A stretch of 64,000 nt of DNA from Sisyra terminalis (GCA_958496175.1 OY292280.1:16740001-16804000), one strand, 5' to 3'; positions 1 through 9,955 are shown, counted from the stretch's first letter. Notes: generated by a model from the sequence alone, not told the origin. Numbers and translations: made by a program.

Positions 1-419
1 TATATGTGATTGTTATAACAGTATCTTAATCAAACCAATTGGATGAACACTCTTTATGAACTATAGCTACTGTAAAACTGTACGTTTCTAACTGACGAAG
101 ACGGAAAAAAAGAGCAACGCATTGAAAAGAGATAAGGTTCTTCTTAAGTGAAGAACAGAATAGATTCGTCCAAATTTGCAGCAATCGATTGCCGAAATTG
201 ATCGAATCTATCAGATTCGTTAACACGATTCGAGAACATTCGATCATCAACAAAACGGAAAGTTCTGGAAACATGACTTTGGAGTATATAAGAGGTAGAT
301 GTTAGTCATAATTCATTTTTGTACAAAAAATTAAGTCGGCAAGGAAATTCCAGTAGATCCGTGGTAATACGCCCACATTTAGTAAGACAGGATCGGATTA
401 TCGAATTCGTTAGACAAGA
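1..419. other. Non-coding AT-rich stretch
   Basis: I see no supported gene here. Short open frames on both strands resemble no protein I know and have no codon-like composition. A TATATAA-like string near 285 stands alone, with no downstream coding exon to support a promoter call. If the receptor gene extends leftwards this is intron or 5' flank. Confidence 0.5.
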
Positions 420-498
420 GAGCATTGACCCTGATTCCTGGTACCTACCGGTTTTAGACTACTTTTATTTTGACCACTCGGCCACCAGCAGGCGTTCA
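420..498 (-). mobile_element. SINE head fragment (tRNA-derived), copy C
   Basis: On the minus strand this contains TGGCCGAGTGGTC, a good match to the internal RNA polymerase III A box of Ser/Leu-type tRNAs. A weak B-box-like stretch follows (about 424-440). The same head occurs at 12531 (+) and 13401 (-), so it is a dispersed repeat and not a tRNA gene. The anticodon arm and acceptor pairing cannot be drawn. The conserved SINE tail seen in the other copies is not recognisable here, so this copy is truncated. Confidence 0.55.
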
Positions 499-1350
499 AT
501 ATTTATGTTTTGTAGAAACAATATTCAGGTGAAAATTTTCGCACGAATCCACGAATAGTTACGTAATTTAATTAAAACTTTTAATTACAATTAAATAACC
601 AATAAAAGTTGGAGGTTTTTTAATTTAAAAAAATATGAGAAGATTTAATTAAAACTTTGATATTCCCGTTTCGAACTCTTTTCTAGTAGTTGTAAAGAGA
701 AATATTAAAAATCAAGTTTTGATAAAAAAATAACAAAGTGAGTTTTATGTAAAGATTTAATAAGTAAGTTGTTAACATTTGGCTTTGGCTCGGTTCGAGT
801 TTCGTTCTAATTGGACTTTTGATGAATAAACGACCATAGTTTGAATAGCTTTGTGACTATATGCGAACGTTTTCATAAATTACATACGTAAAGTTTTGAG
901 CTTAGATAGACTTGTAATGAAAAATAAATTCGGGTCAAGAGGTCGATACAACATTTTATTAACTTCACTACACAAGTCTTAATCAAAGCCATACCGAAAA
1001 CTTACATTCGACCAGTGGCGGCTCGTCAATGGAAATGAGGGTATAATAATCATAATAGGAACCACTATTTTCATTTTTAACAAATTACAAAGTATCAAAT
1101 TATTTACCATAGAATTTGAATTTACACCAAAAAAATATATTATTTTTTGTCACAGACATCTTAAAATCTTCGATGCTACAATTAAACTTTGGAATTGATT
1201 AAACTAATGGAAGACGAAAAAATTATACGACCAAAATAAATAGATCAAAGTAAAAAAATTCTCCAAAAATATCAACGCTTTTTTGTATTAAAATCACCTC
1301 TTTTTTGAGTATCCAAAAGAGTCTCTTTGGAGTCTCCAAGAGTGGCTTAA
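499..1350. other. Non-coding AT-rich stretch
   Basis: No gene or recognisable mobile element. There are many short A/T runs and stops in all frames. A small imperfect palindrome, CCAAAAGAGTCTCTTTGG, lies near 1314-1331 and may simply be a chance hairpin. Confidence 0.5.
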
Positions 1351-1384
1351 AACCTTGACAGCTATAAAGCGACGTTTAATTACT
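1351..1384 (+). repeat. SINE tail fragment, copy E
   Basis: The string CTATAAAGCGACGTTTAAT closely matches the 3' end shared by the SINE copies at 12531-12686 (+) and 18262-18335 (-), where the end reads TATAAAGCGA followed by GTTAAATAAC-like sequence. Only the last 35 bases or so are recognisable, so this is an old 3' remnant. Confidence 0.5.
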
Positions 1385-1802
1385 CCTATAAAAATATTTT
1401 TTTTAAATGAGTTTCTAAAGCTGGGAGTCCACAAACGTTGCTTTTTGTAGCAAGAGGTATAACATTCTTCAAAAACATTGATTTTTTAAAATGTTAAACA
1501 TCGATGATAAAAACATTTATGAACAATTTATCGATTTTTTTATGTTTATTGTTACCATTTAAATTTCTTTATTTGGGGGACCAAAAAGTACTGTCGATTT
1601 TTCAATATATAATTTAAACACAAAATTTTGTTACAACTTTTAATTTCAAATCAATGATATAACCAGCCTCAATAGTATCAACGTTTTGTCATCTAGTGTG
1701 CAAATTTTTAATGTCATATTAGTAAAAATAACCTGATTACTAAGGATAATATCAATCAATTACATTTTGAAGATCACTTAAGCATTAAATTTTGAAGATT
1801 CA
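1385..1802. other. Non-coding AT-rich stretch
   Basis: I see no gene, RNA or clear repeat in this stretch. Confidence 0.5.
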
Positions 1803-1908
1803 CATCTGAGTCCGACATACCCTGGCCAAATACATGGTCCTGATGATACATAAAAATAGAAGTAATTTTCCTAATCTCAAAAAAAAAAACATATAGATAG
1901 ACATATGG
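1803..1908 (+). repeat. Module M copy 1 (minimal microsatellite)
   Basis: This is the first of three related modules. It starts CTGAGTCCGACATACC, passes through a CCAAATAC...TGATACATAAAAAT stretch, and ends in an A-run followed by only a short ATAGATAGACATA tract. The same order of blocks recurs at about 2041-2474 and 2615-2777, where the tail is a greatly enlarged CAGA/CAAACAGA microsatellite. The copies are diverged and no terminal repeats are seen, so the parent element is unidentified. Confidence 0.6.
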
Positions 1909-1954
1909 AAATACAAGGCAATTATAAGGAACAAATAGGAAAAGTGATTTCAAA

Positions 1955-2295
1955 ATATCTGAAGATAAAGCAATAGCTTATTCCTATCTTCCCGGAGTAA
2001 AGAGACCGATGGAAACAATAGTTTTAGTCGGTATTTATGTCTGAGTCCAACATATCCAGACCAAATAACTGATTTTGATAAAAGATTAAAATATTAAAAT
2101 ATTTTCCCAACCTCTATAAAAAAGCATACAGATAGGCGGACAGACAGACAAACAGACAGACAAACAGATAGACAAACAGACAGACAAACAGACAGAAAAA
2201 CAGACAAACAGACAAACAGACAAACAGACAAACAGACAAACAGACAAACAGACAAACAGACAAACAGACAAACAGACAAACAGACAGACAGACAA

Positions 2296-2327
<32 letters not shown>

Positions 2328-2474
2328 GCAGACAGGCAGACAGGCAGACAGGCAGACAGGCAGACAAACAGACAGATAAACAGACAAACAGACAAACAGA
2401 CAAACAGACAGACAGACAAACAGACAGACAGATAGACAAACAGACAGATAAACAGACAGACAAACAAGCAGACA
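1955..2474 (+). repeat. Module M copy 2 with expanded microsatellite
   Basis: The copy opens with ATCTGAAGATAAAGCAATAGC and a CCCGGAGTAAAGAGACC block, then TTTTAGTCGGTATTTATG and CTGAGTCCAACATATCCAG. It ends CCCAACCTCTATAAAAAAGC, immediately followed by about 350 bp of (CAGA)/(CAAACAGA). The opening blocks are matched in copy 3 at 2510-2625 (GAAGGAAAAGCAATAGCTAG, GATTTTAATCGGTATTTTC), so the module is at least 250 bp without its microsatellite. Confidence 0.65.
2125..2474. repeat. (CAGA)n/(CAAACAGA)n microsatellite
   Basis: About 350 bp of interleaved CAGA and CAAACAGA units, with a CAGGCAGA subtract at about 2325-2365. Open frames across it on the minus strand would encode only Cys-Leu-Ser-Val-Cys-Leu style repeats in every frame. 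They arise from the tetranucleotide and are not genes. Confidence 0.95.
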
Positions 2475-2499
2475 ATTATGGCAAGAAAAATAAAAGAAA

Positions 2500-2777
2500 T
2501 GAAATCAGTTTTCTGAAGGAAAAGCAATAGCTAGACCCTCTCTCCACGAAGCAATACCTTACGGTAGTTCTTCGGGGGTGCAGGGGCCAGGAAGAAAGGA
2601 GATTTTAATCGGTATTTTCATCGAAATTTGACAAACTCAGGTCAAATATCTGGCCGTACTGACACATAAACATATTTTTTTCCAAACTCTTTAAAAAACA
2701 TACAGACAGACGGGGACAGACAGACAGATAGATAGACAGACATACAGATAAACAGATAGACAAACAAACAAACAAAG
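2500..2777 (+). repeat. Module M copy 3 with shorter microsatellite
   Basis: This repeats the block order of copy 2: TTTTCTGAAGGAAAAGCAA, a GC-richer block with GTTCTTCGGGGGTGCAGGGG, AGATTTTAATCGGTATTTTC, then a CTCAGGTCAAATATCTGGCC block. It ends CCAAACTCTTTAAAAAACATACAGACAGACGG and a tract of about 75 bp of CAGA/GATA/CAAA. The last repeats end about 200 bp before the first receptor exon. Confidence 0.65.
2701..2777. repeat. CAGA/GATA/CAAA microsatellite
   Basis: Second microsatellite tract, about 77 bp, at the same relative position in its module as the tract at 2125-2474. It is less pure and includes GATAGATA and CAAACAAACAAACAAA parts. Confidence 0.85.
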
Positions 2778-2975
2778 GCAACTTAACCTAAATATTTACT
2801 CGAAAATTGATGAATTTTTTTTGTTGATTACTAAATGAAACAAAACGCGATGAACCACGCATGAGGTGAAAAACGGAAAATTCACTGCCATAGTGAAAAT
2901 GTAGAAATTTTGATTTGTCGCTAGGAAAATCCGATTTCTAAACTTTTCATTGACACTTTCATATTTCTGTTGCAG

Positions 2976-3096
2976 AGGAACGAGTGGAATTGACGTCGAT
3001 TTGCGTCGTGTTGATATTGATCAATGTCCTTCTTCTGACAGTTCTCAGCTAAACATTTTCGCTGCATCTGACAAATGCAAAAAACGTACAACAATG
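2976..3096 (+). CDS. GPR158/GPR179-like class C receptor, internal exon (stalk, part 1)
   Basis: Internal coding exon of 121 nt: one base completing a split codon, then 40 codons ending at a codon boundary. The acceptor is a strong pyrimidine tract ending TTTCTGTTGCAG and the donor is ATG|GTAAGT. The peptide runs GTSGIDVDLRRVDIDQCPSS to its end ...DKCKKRTTM, giving two cysteines. It joins in frame to the exon at 10268, so that ...KKRTTM is followed by CVPLPGLGF. In GPR158/GPR179-type orphan class C GPCRs the ectodomain is followed by a cysteine-rich stalk before TM1, and I infer this exon is the end of the ectodomain or start of that stalk. The family call rests mainly on the two downstream exons. 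The upstream partner exon must donate two bases and is not visible in 1-2975, so the gene starts outside the window. Confidence 0.75.
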
Positions 3097-3283
3097 GTAA
3101 GTAGCACCAAGGGGATGAAATGGGGGGTGGGGGGTGGAAAAGTCGACGACATGCTGTGCTTGAAATTTTCATGTTATACAAAATGGTACTGTGGCACTTG
3201 TCGATTATTTATCTAACTTTTTTATGGCATGTGTGAATAAAAGCATTCGGTGAACGTAGACGAAAAACAAAAAAGCGTCAATC

Positions 3284-3800
3284 GGGGGTGTATGTACGCA
3301 CGTGAGAAGTTATACTTCTTTGGTATAGTTAAAAATAGGTATTCAATCCACTGCCGTAGCCTCATTCGGTAGTGCCTGAATTAGCACATCAGTTATAAGA
3401 TTTGTGATCACTAAAATATGAAACAATTTTAAACACAAATTACTCATGTTAATTAATATTAAATATTGATTAATATCACAATACAAAATATGAATACGTA
3501 TGTGTTGCGGCAAAGACAAGGATAATGAATATATCCACTTTAATGGAAAACAAATATAATAATAACTAACTCAAATTTGAACTACCATGTCATTAGTTTC
3601 AACTGTCATTTCGATTTTATTCAATTGCCAATTTTAATCATTTTTCAGTTGTGTCAGTGTTGGACTGTGAAAATTTTACGGAAAATTATTGGTTTTCAAA
3701 TAAAAGATTTAATTGACTATTTATGAATAGATACTATATGTTTACACACTTGGATACTTATATAAAATGTATATTACATATTATATGAATTTTCCGTTTA
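3284..3800 (+). repeat. Left inverted arm of the 3.1-kb element
   Basis: Starts with the 13-bp palindrome GAAGTTATACTTC (3306-3318) just inside the edge. Later landmarks in order are AGTGCCTGAATTAGCACA, GGCAAAGACAAGG, AACTCAAATTTGAACTACCAT, TTCAACTGTCATTTCGAT and GTGTTGGACTGTGAA. Each has an inverted counterpart in the arm at 5925-6402, in reverse order. Confidence 0.7.
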
Positions 3801-4084
3801 ACCAAAAAAACTGATTGAATAACATGTTCAAAAAATACTTATTGAAAACATTTAGCATATAGAGGTAGATTGTGGCCTTTAATATCATGTATTGATATGT
3901 ATAAACAATCCTAAATAGTAACGTCTTAAGATTATATTAATACCATAGTAATTGTATATTTATCCATTGGTATCTTTGTATTGAAACTGATTTTTGAATC
4001 AAATATAGAAAAATAAAATGTATCAATCGACTTTTATTACATTATTATAATATTTCACGGAATAACTGAAATATCTTTCTCTTA

Positions 4085-4350
4085 AATTCATTTCAATTTT
4101 GATAATTATAATAGGCAAACGTAAGTAATATGTATGCGTATATTTTGGCAAAGGTAGATAAATATTGTAAACATATACGTGTGAGTGAAATATGTTTCAA
4201 ATTGTTTCAAATTTTAACTGAATAATTGTTATTTGTTTCAACAATCATTTTGATTTCATTCAATCATTTGCATTTTTTTACCATTTGTCAGTTGTGTAAG
4301 TATTAGAAGGTAAATATTTCATAGGAAATTATTAGTTGTGTATTAATATG
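4085..4350 (+). repeat. Diverged internal direct copy of part of the left arm
   Basis: The block TTTCAACAATCATTTTGATT ... CATTTGTCAGTTGTGTAAGT ... TAGGAAATTATTAG parallels the left arm at about 3597-3690 in the same orientation (TTTCAACTGTCATTTCGATT, TTTTTCAGTTGTGTCAGTGT, CGGAAAATTATTGG). It is shorter and more diverged than the arm-to-arm match, which suggests an older internal duplication or a nested relative. Confidence 0.5.
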
Positions 4351-4604
4351 GATATTGTTTGGACTGTAAAGTTTGATAATATTAAGTTCAACGCTATCTT
4401 TCTGCTCCATGTTCAAAAGGTTTTAACCGTTCTGACTGTTTCTAACTGTTCGCAACCTATAACTTCGTATAAGATTCGGGATTGTTCGGGATGATTGAAT
4501 CCTCTCCCCTCAAGTCTCCCGATAAACGAAAAACATATGCCATCATATGCGAGTTATGGCTTAACTTGATCGATAAAATAGTGTTTTAGTCATCTTACTT
4601 CTAT

Positions 4605-4766
4605 GCATATCGCTCCCAAAAATCGGCCAGATTTCGCCCGCTTGAACCATTCTTTTTCGCTAACCGTTTACGAGCAACTTCATACTCTTACTTTAAAGCG
4701 TCATTTTTTTAACAATTCACTCTCATTATTTTTTTTTCCAAAACGCCGGTAAAGAAGTATAACTTC
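4605..4766 (+). repeat. Dispersed end module ending in GAAGTATAACTTC
   Basis: The module contains ATCGCTCCCAAAAATCGGCC, GAGCAACTTCATACT and a T-run, and ends GGTAAAGAAGTATAACTTC. A second copy in the same orientation is at 19062-19196 (TTGCTCCCAATAATCGGCA, AAGCAACTTCATACT, GTTAAAGAAGTTTAACT). The terminal 13-mer is the same palindrome found at both outer ends of the surrounding inverted-repeat element, so this may be the right terminus of a related or nested element spanning 3306-4766. Confidence 0.6.
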
Positions 4767-5426
4767 AAAAAAAAAACGCGCCAGATTGTACACAAATGTA
4801 AAGAGACAAGTCAATGAATTTTATTTTTATGAGTACATTTGTGGATGAGACAAAGGACACATGGAAGATATCTGTAATGAATATGGACGATGTCATGCAC
4901 GGAGGCGTAACAAAAAGGACACGTTCCCGAAGGATAATGTCTATGTATACATATAATATTTTTCGGCCTCCGCTTGTCCATTTGGTACACGCTCTAATTA
5001 ACACGTGCAAAATAAATCGAGAATATAAACTGAACGTGTTGCTTTAGATCAATGATGCAAATCTCTGGATTGAAACTTTCCAACTCCCCAAATAAAGCTG
5101 GCAAACTTTCCATATTGTTAGGTGTTTAACTCTCCTGCAATGATCACTTCTTAATTGATAGAAGCTTCTAAGTGGAGCTTTTTGTGGGGCACAAAATTTC
5201 TCACAAATTATTCGCATGCGTTCATCATAAATTGATTATCGTTACCAACAACATTTCAATTATGCAACGCTTCGGCAATCCCTATATGAATTCATATAAA
5301 ATCCAAAGTCCCTCTATTAAGTCTCTTTATTGATGTTGATACTCCAAAAGTAATGGTGCGATTTTAATTATTCTTTTTCCCTTTTTCAAGATGCATTATC
5401 TCCTTAGAAAATAGAGACGCATTTGA

Positions 5427-5710
5427 AAACTTTTAGGATGTTATGGAGGTATGCCAATATACTACCAGACACCTAAAAATGTAGTTGAATGTTTTTTATT
5501 TAAGGCTAAAGCACCGGTGAACTGAATATCGAAATATAGTTGAAACAAATGACAACAATTGGTATTCCCATGAATCAGAACTGTAAAGGTTCAATTGATT
5601 TACAAACTTAAGGATGTTATGTATGTCAAAATGCTATCCAACAACTTAAAATTAAGGAGAAAGTTTCTTATTTAATGCTAAAGAACCTGTGAAAAATTAA
5701 AGGCAATTAA
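5427..5710 (+). repeat. Diverged tandem pair, offset about 176 bp
   Basis: AGGATGTTATGGAGGTATGC at 5435 and AGGATGTTATGTATGTCAAA at 5611 begin two similar stretches. Both continue with a CTACC/CTATCC-CAAC block, TTTTTATTTAAGGCTAAAGC versus TTCTTATTTAATGCTAAAG, and CACCGGTGAA versus AACCTGTGAA. The unit is not seen elsewhere in the window. Confidence 0.5.
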
Positions 5711-5924
5711 CTAAGTCTTTAAAAAGTTATTTCAATTTTAAAATGCTATGATTTTACATGTAATCTTATGGAAATTCAGTGATCGAATAGACTAAATTTA
5801 TTTTTAACAGCAAAAAATTTTTACCAGGTATCCAAAACTTTCAAAATATGTAGTTTAAAGCTCATTTGTTTTCGATAAATATTTTTTCGATCATATGACT
5901 CAATTTATTAATTCGTTTAATCGA

Positions 5925-6402
5925 TTAATTCATATATTAAGTAATATACATTTTGTTTAAGTAACCAAATGTGTAAACATAAAGTATCTATGTATAAATA
6001 GCCAATTTAATATTTTACTTGAAATCCAGTTACAGTCCGTAAAAAATTCACAGTTCAACACTGACAAATGGCAAAAATTAGCAATTGAATCAAATCGAAA
6101 TGACAGTTGAAACTATTGAAATGGTAGTTCAAATTTGAGTCAATAATTATTATTATATTTGTGTTTCATTAACATGGATGTATTTAAAACCTTATATTCT
6201 TTGCCCTTGTCTTTGCCTCTAGACATACGTGTTCATGGTATGTATTTTGATATTTAATGTAATTTGTATTTAAAATAGTACCATATTTAAGTAATCACAC
6301 ACCTTATATAACTAGTGTGCCAGTTCAGGCACTACCTAAAAACCTATTTTTAACAATATCATAGAAGTATAACTTCTCACGCGTGTACATAAGTACACAG
6401 AG
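5925..6402 (-). repeat. Right inverted arm of the 3.1-kb element
   Basis: Inverted counterpart of 3284-3800. It contains TTCACAGTTCAACACTGAC, GAAATGACAGTTGAAAC, GGTAGTTCAAATTTGAGT, CCTTGTCTTTGCC and AGTTCAGGCACTACC, and ends with GAAGTATAACTTC at 6364-6376 followed by TCACGCG. The order is the exact reverse of the left arm. Confidence 0.7.
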
Positions 6403-7673
6403 TGTTTTTTTTTGTATAAAAGTTATGAAGAGTAAATATAATGTGGATTAATAACTATAAGGGTTTCTTTTGAATTCCAACTTAGTGAATTAAAGCATTG
6501 AATTAATATGATAGGCGTAGCCTGAATGAATTAAATACATACACCGATAGTCATTGAATTCATACGGCGAATTCATAACAAAAAGACGGAATTCGATTTT
6601 CAAAAGAATTCGAATCTACCAGTCGAACGAATCTTCTTGAAATTAAAACCAATTACGTGAATTTCCCATTTTTATATATTATGTATTAATGTGTCGTCCA
6701 ATTGATAATATCAATTTTTGTGAAAACAAATTTTAATTATAAAAAAATATTACCTAAGCGAAGACGTGCGTACGTGCTAATCTTTTTAGCGTTTTGAAAA
6801 TCTGTTGAAAAAACAAATCATTTCTTCGTTGCGCCAAATAAATTTATGTTGGTGACAGTGGAAAAAATTACCGAATGCAAACTCGATATATAATGCAATA
6901 ATAAAAATTTCAAATCGAAAAGTAAATCATGTGAAACTTCGCCCGGTATAATCTCCATCGAATCGACGACGATGCACGCGGAAAATTTATGTGAATATAA
7001 AATATACAAAATATGGAGCCATTTGAAAATGTGAGTCGTGGTGAAAAGCTCAACTTAGGTAATCCGATTTTCAGCAAATTTATAGACGTTTATGGTGAGC
7101 TTTATGCGCGTGTCTTTCCCATGACAAATCGAGCTTTATACTATTTTGTTTTCGCGTAAATTATGCGAGATGACATTTTTTCTCATATTAAGTAGGCTTC
7201 TCAAATCGGAACGGTACGCAATAGTTGTTCGGAGAGACTTTAGGTAAACATACAATATCCATTAGTGAAATGGAAACAAATGGCGACATCTACTGTAAAG
7301 GTCAACAGCCAAAAAGCTCCATAACCAATTAGTACAATTTTTTAACAAAGTTCCACTTCTTCTACCATGACGTATATCATAAGATCAATTCAGGATTCGC
7401 TTTGATATTATTAATCTTGCGTACATGAAAAATATCAATTGATTTTTGGAATAAAATTTTGAAATTTCAGGAACATTCTAGAAAGTTCTAGACTGCATAA
7501 TAATAGGAAGTAGGTATCTGTCAGCATACGAATATTTTGAAAGAATATTAAGAATATGACGAAAATTAAGCAAAAGTTGATAATGTTCACTACTATAAAC
7601 AATTTGTTGGAAATTTTCAAACTTTGCACCAAAATCATAGCAGCAATTCTTGTTTTTTTAATTCATTTAATTT
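6403..7673. other. Intronic AT-rich sequence
   Basis: No gene or clear repeat. A local cluster of GAATTC/AATTCG motifs at 6560-6625 and a slightly GC-richer patch at 6900-7060 are the only departures from AT-rich background. Neither carries an open frame with recognisable protein content. Confidence 0.5.
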
Positions 7674-8310
7674 TAGTGTCCGACCGAACTTTCGGTTTCG
7701 GCTGTCGTCAAATCGAAACTATGACTGAAACCGAAACTGAATTACTAAGATAAAAATGTTAACAATTTATTGTTTTTCACTTATTATTTGATTCTTCAAT
7801 TATAAATAACTATGAGTTCATTAAAATTTTGTTTAATATTACTTTTAATATTTTTTTTAGTTCGAAAGAAAACTGATCAAAGTTTAGAAGAAATTATATT
7901 GTTTTTAACGTATAAGAAAGAGTACTTTCTGTAGTATGTTCCTTAACACACTAAGTAAAAAGTAATTTTGTTTTGTAACATATTTTTATTATTTTATGTT
8001 ATTTGTAACTAATATTAAAAAGAAATATAAGGTGCAATTCTTTCAAAATATTCCTTTATTTCAGCATAAATAATTTATTTGAAATAAGAAATAATAATAA
8101 TATACTTTGTTAATGATTAGCTCAAATATTAGGGACTAAATGATTAACGAATACCTATACGATTTAAATGTGAAGATACCAATTATGATTAACTTTATTT
8201 TCTACGAAAACATGACCATATATGGAAGTTTTAGTATCGGCTGAAACTGAGACTAATGCCGAAATTCGGTTTCAGTTTCGGCCGTAAAAACTAGTTTCGG
8301 TTGGACACTA
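7674..8310. mobile_element. hAT-like MITE with CCGAAAC-rich ends
   Basis: The element begins TAGTGTCCGACCGAACTTTC and ends with the inverted equivalent GTTTCGGTTGGACACTA, so the terminal inverted repeat is about 15 bp with one mismatch. Inside each end are several subterminal copies of CGAAAC/GTTTCGG motifs (left 7693-7738, right 8234-8301). Short TIRs of the (C/T)AGTGTNCGACCGAA type with many subterminal motifs are typical of non-autonomous hAT elements in insects. The 637-bp body is very AT-rich and encodes nothing. I could not find a matching 8-bp target-site duplication next to the ends (TTTAATTT left, CAAAATAG right). Confidence 0.7.
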
Positions 8311-9268
8311 CAAAATAGTTAATAATTTCAACTGATCAATTAATCAATTTTGGCCAACCAAAGTCGTTTTGTAAACGGCATAAAGAAAAAAAGCTAAATG
8401 AATACAGAGATGTCCAAAACCGTTCTTCTTTGTTAATTACAATATTCTTTTGTGATTTTATTAAAAGGAAATAAGAAAAAATAAATAATTACAATTATAA
8501 CTGTAGCACAAAGGGCGAGACACTAAAGAGGATGGAGAGAATTTTCAAACGAAAGTTTACCCAATTTTCTGGAGACAGGAATACAGCAGACTGTAGTGTC
8601 TACTGAAAAATTATTAATTCATATGTTTTCATATTACACAATAGGAGTAAATCGTATTATCTAAAAGACTGATTCCACTGAGTGTCATTTTTGTTCGGGA
8701 AAAGTTACTAGGCACGAAGAACATGTCGTTGTGGAAAAAAAATTTCCCCGTGCCGTTATCATGAAATATTCGACCATAGTTCAATACTAAATCGTTAAAT
8801 AAAGAATGTAACAAAGTTGTCGAGCTTTTCTTTGAAAAAATCCAACACAATTTGTAAAAGTAAACTTGAAAACGATGTCGAAAAACTTTTCAACTTTTCT
8901 CATTGTATTTAGCAATCGGAGATAATCATGAGAGAGACGCAAAAAGTCTCGAATCTGTGACAATCACGAGGAAAGCTATTCCATTTTTTTTTCGTAGTAT
9001 TCGCATTTGTCGAAGAGTTTAACCGGTCGTTCCGGTAGTGCAAAGAAAAATCACTGTTTTCCTGTTGCAGAGTAAATATAATAGTCATTTATGAATTTCT
9101 TTTTTCATTATGTTTAGTTTTAATTATAGTAAAAGTCTCATTACTAGTTTTACACTTTGTATCTTACGGATATATAATTCATTTCACCTTTTTAAGCGAC
9201 TCGTGCTCCCTCTGTCATCAAGCAAATATCTTCATTTTTATTATCCTCGGTAAAATACCCTTGTCGTA
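8311..9268. other. Intronic AT-rich sequence
   Basis: No supported gene. A 73-codon minus-strand open frame around 8629-8850 contains no domain I recognise and is probably fortuitous. Confidence 0.5.
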
Positions 9269-9514
9269 ATTAGAAAATGAGTTTTTCCATATCAGAACCA
9301 GAACTAAAATAACAATTAATAGTAATTGGTGTCTCCTATGGAAGCCTGTTGGGACCACTGTTGTAGGAGGCAAGGAAGTTGAGCTTCTTTGGTTTCTAGT
9401 ATGAATTTTATCCTTTTATAGCAGCGGTAGCAGGCTTTCATGGAGGACACCTGCTTCTATTAGTCGTTAATTCAGTTCTGGTCCTGATTCGGAAAACCCG
9501 TTTTTTTTAATTAG
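9269..9514. repeat. Long foldback (inverted repeat) hairpin
   Basis: The arm 9269-9350 is an imperfect reverse complement of 9430-9514. Paired landmarks: GAGTTTTTCCATATCAGAACC with the complement of GGTCCTGATTCGGAAAACCC, GGTGTCTCCTATGGAAGCCTG with the complement of CAGGCTTTCATGGAGGACACC, and a shorter inner pair ACCACTGTTGTAG / TATAGCAGCGGT. The remaining loop is about 50 bp. Pairing is roughly three-quarters by eye. It could be a small foldback transposon or a transcribed hairpin in the receptor intron. Confidence 0.65.
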
Positions 9515-9539
9515 ACAAAATCGTGTTATATTTCCTGGA

Positions 9540-9955
9540 AATAGATTTTTAATTTTTTTACCAGAATTCAAGGAGTCTAACCTTATCAAATGCCTACGAC
9601 ACGTCCAATTCTGTTTCTTTTCGTAGGCATCTCGGATGGTTTTATTCTAAATTCTTTAAGCTTACTTAAGTGGGGAATTATCGCTTCTAAATCCAGATTG
9701 GAGATTAGGTGGGAGTCCTTTGGTTTCTAGTAAGTATTATGGTACTCTGAGAGTTGATTTTTAAATTTGTGTCAGAATTCAAGGTGTCAAATCTTTCAAA
9801 CACTTGCGAAACGTCTAGTACTGTATCTTTTCATGGGAATCTTGAATGATTTTTACAATCCTATGGATCTACTTAAGTGTGGAATGGTTACTTTTAAATA
9901 TAAACTGGTAATTAGGCAGGTCTCCTTTGGTTTCTAGTGGGGGTTGTATCCTTTT
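9540..9955 (+). repeat. Tandem pair, unit about 210 bp
   Basis: Two direct copies. Each has a GATTTTTAA...CAGAATTCAAGG(A/T)GTC start, ACACGTCCAATTCTGT versus AACGTCTAGTACTGT, TCTTTTCGTAGGCATCT versus TCTTTTCATGGGAATCT, and CTTACTTAAGTGGGGAAT versus CTACTTAAGTGTGGAAT. Both finish TCCTTTGGTTTCTAGT (about 9718 and 9926). That last motif also occurs in the loop of the adjacent foldback (CTTTGGTTTCTAGT near 9388), so the foldback and the tandem pair share ancestry. Confidence 0.65.

Larger units (their letters stand above)
3284..6402. mobile_element. 3.1-kb element with long inverted arms (foldback-type)
   Basis: The two ends are inverted copies of each other. The left arm starts about 3284 with GTACGCACGTGAGAAGTTATACTTC. 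The right arm ends with the reverse complement near 6360-6400 (GAAGTATAACTTCTCACGCG then TGTACAT). The arms continue inward for about 500 bp: GGCAAAGACAAGG at about 3510 pairs with CCTTGTCTTTGCC at about 6207, and ATAGATACTATATGTTTACA at 3729 pairs with its complement near 5975. Arms are diverged (substitutions and small indels), so it is old. The middle carries no transposase-like open frame. I see no clear target-site duplication. Superfamily unknown; a non-autonomous foldback or MITE-like element is the best description. Confidence 0.7.

Noticed and set aside
280..320. TATA-box promoter (GTATATAAGAG)
   Set aside because: Such strings are expected often in AT-rich DNA and no coding exon or initiator supports it.
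2086..2527. Cys/Leu/Ser/Val-rich open frames on the minus strand
   Set aside because: All frames are open because the sequence is a CAGA/CAAACAGA microsatellite; the peptide is a by-product of the tetranucleotide.
4765..5047. Overlapping plus and minus open frames
   Set aside because: They mirror each other, lie inside the foldback element and show no protein family features.
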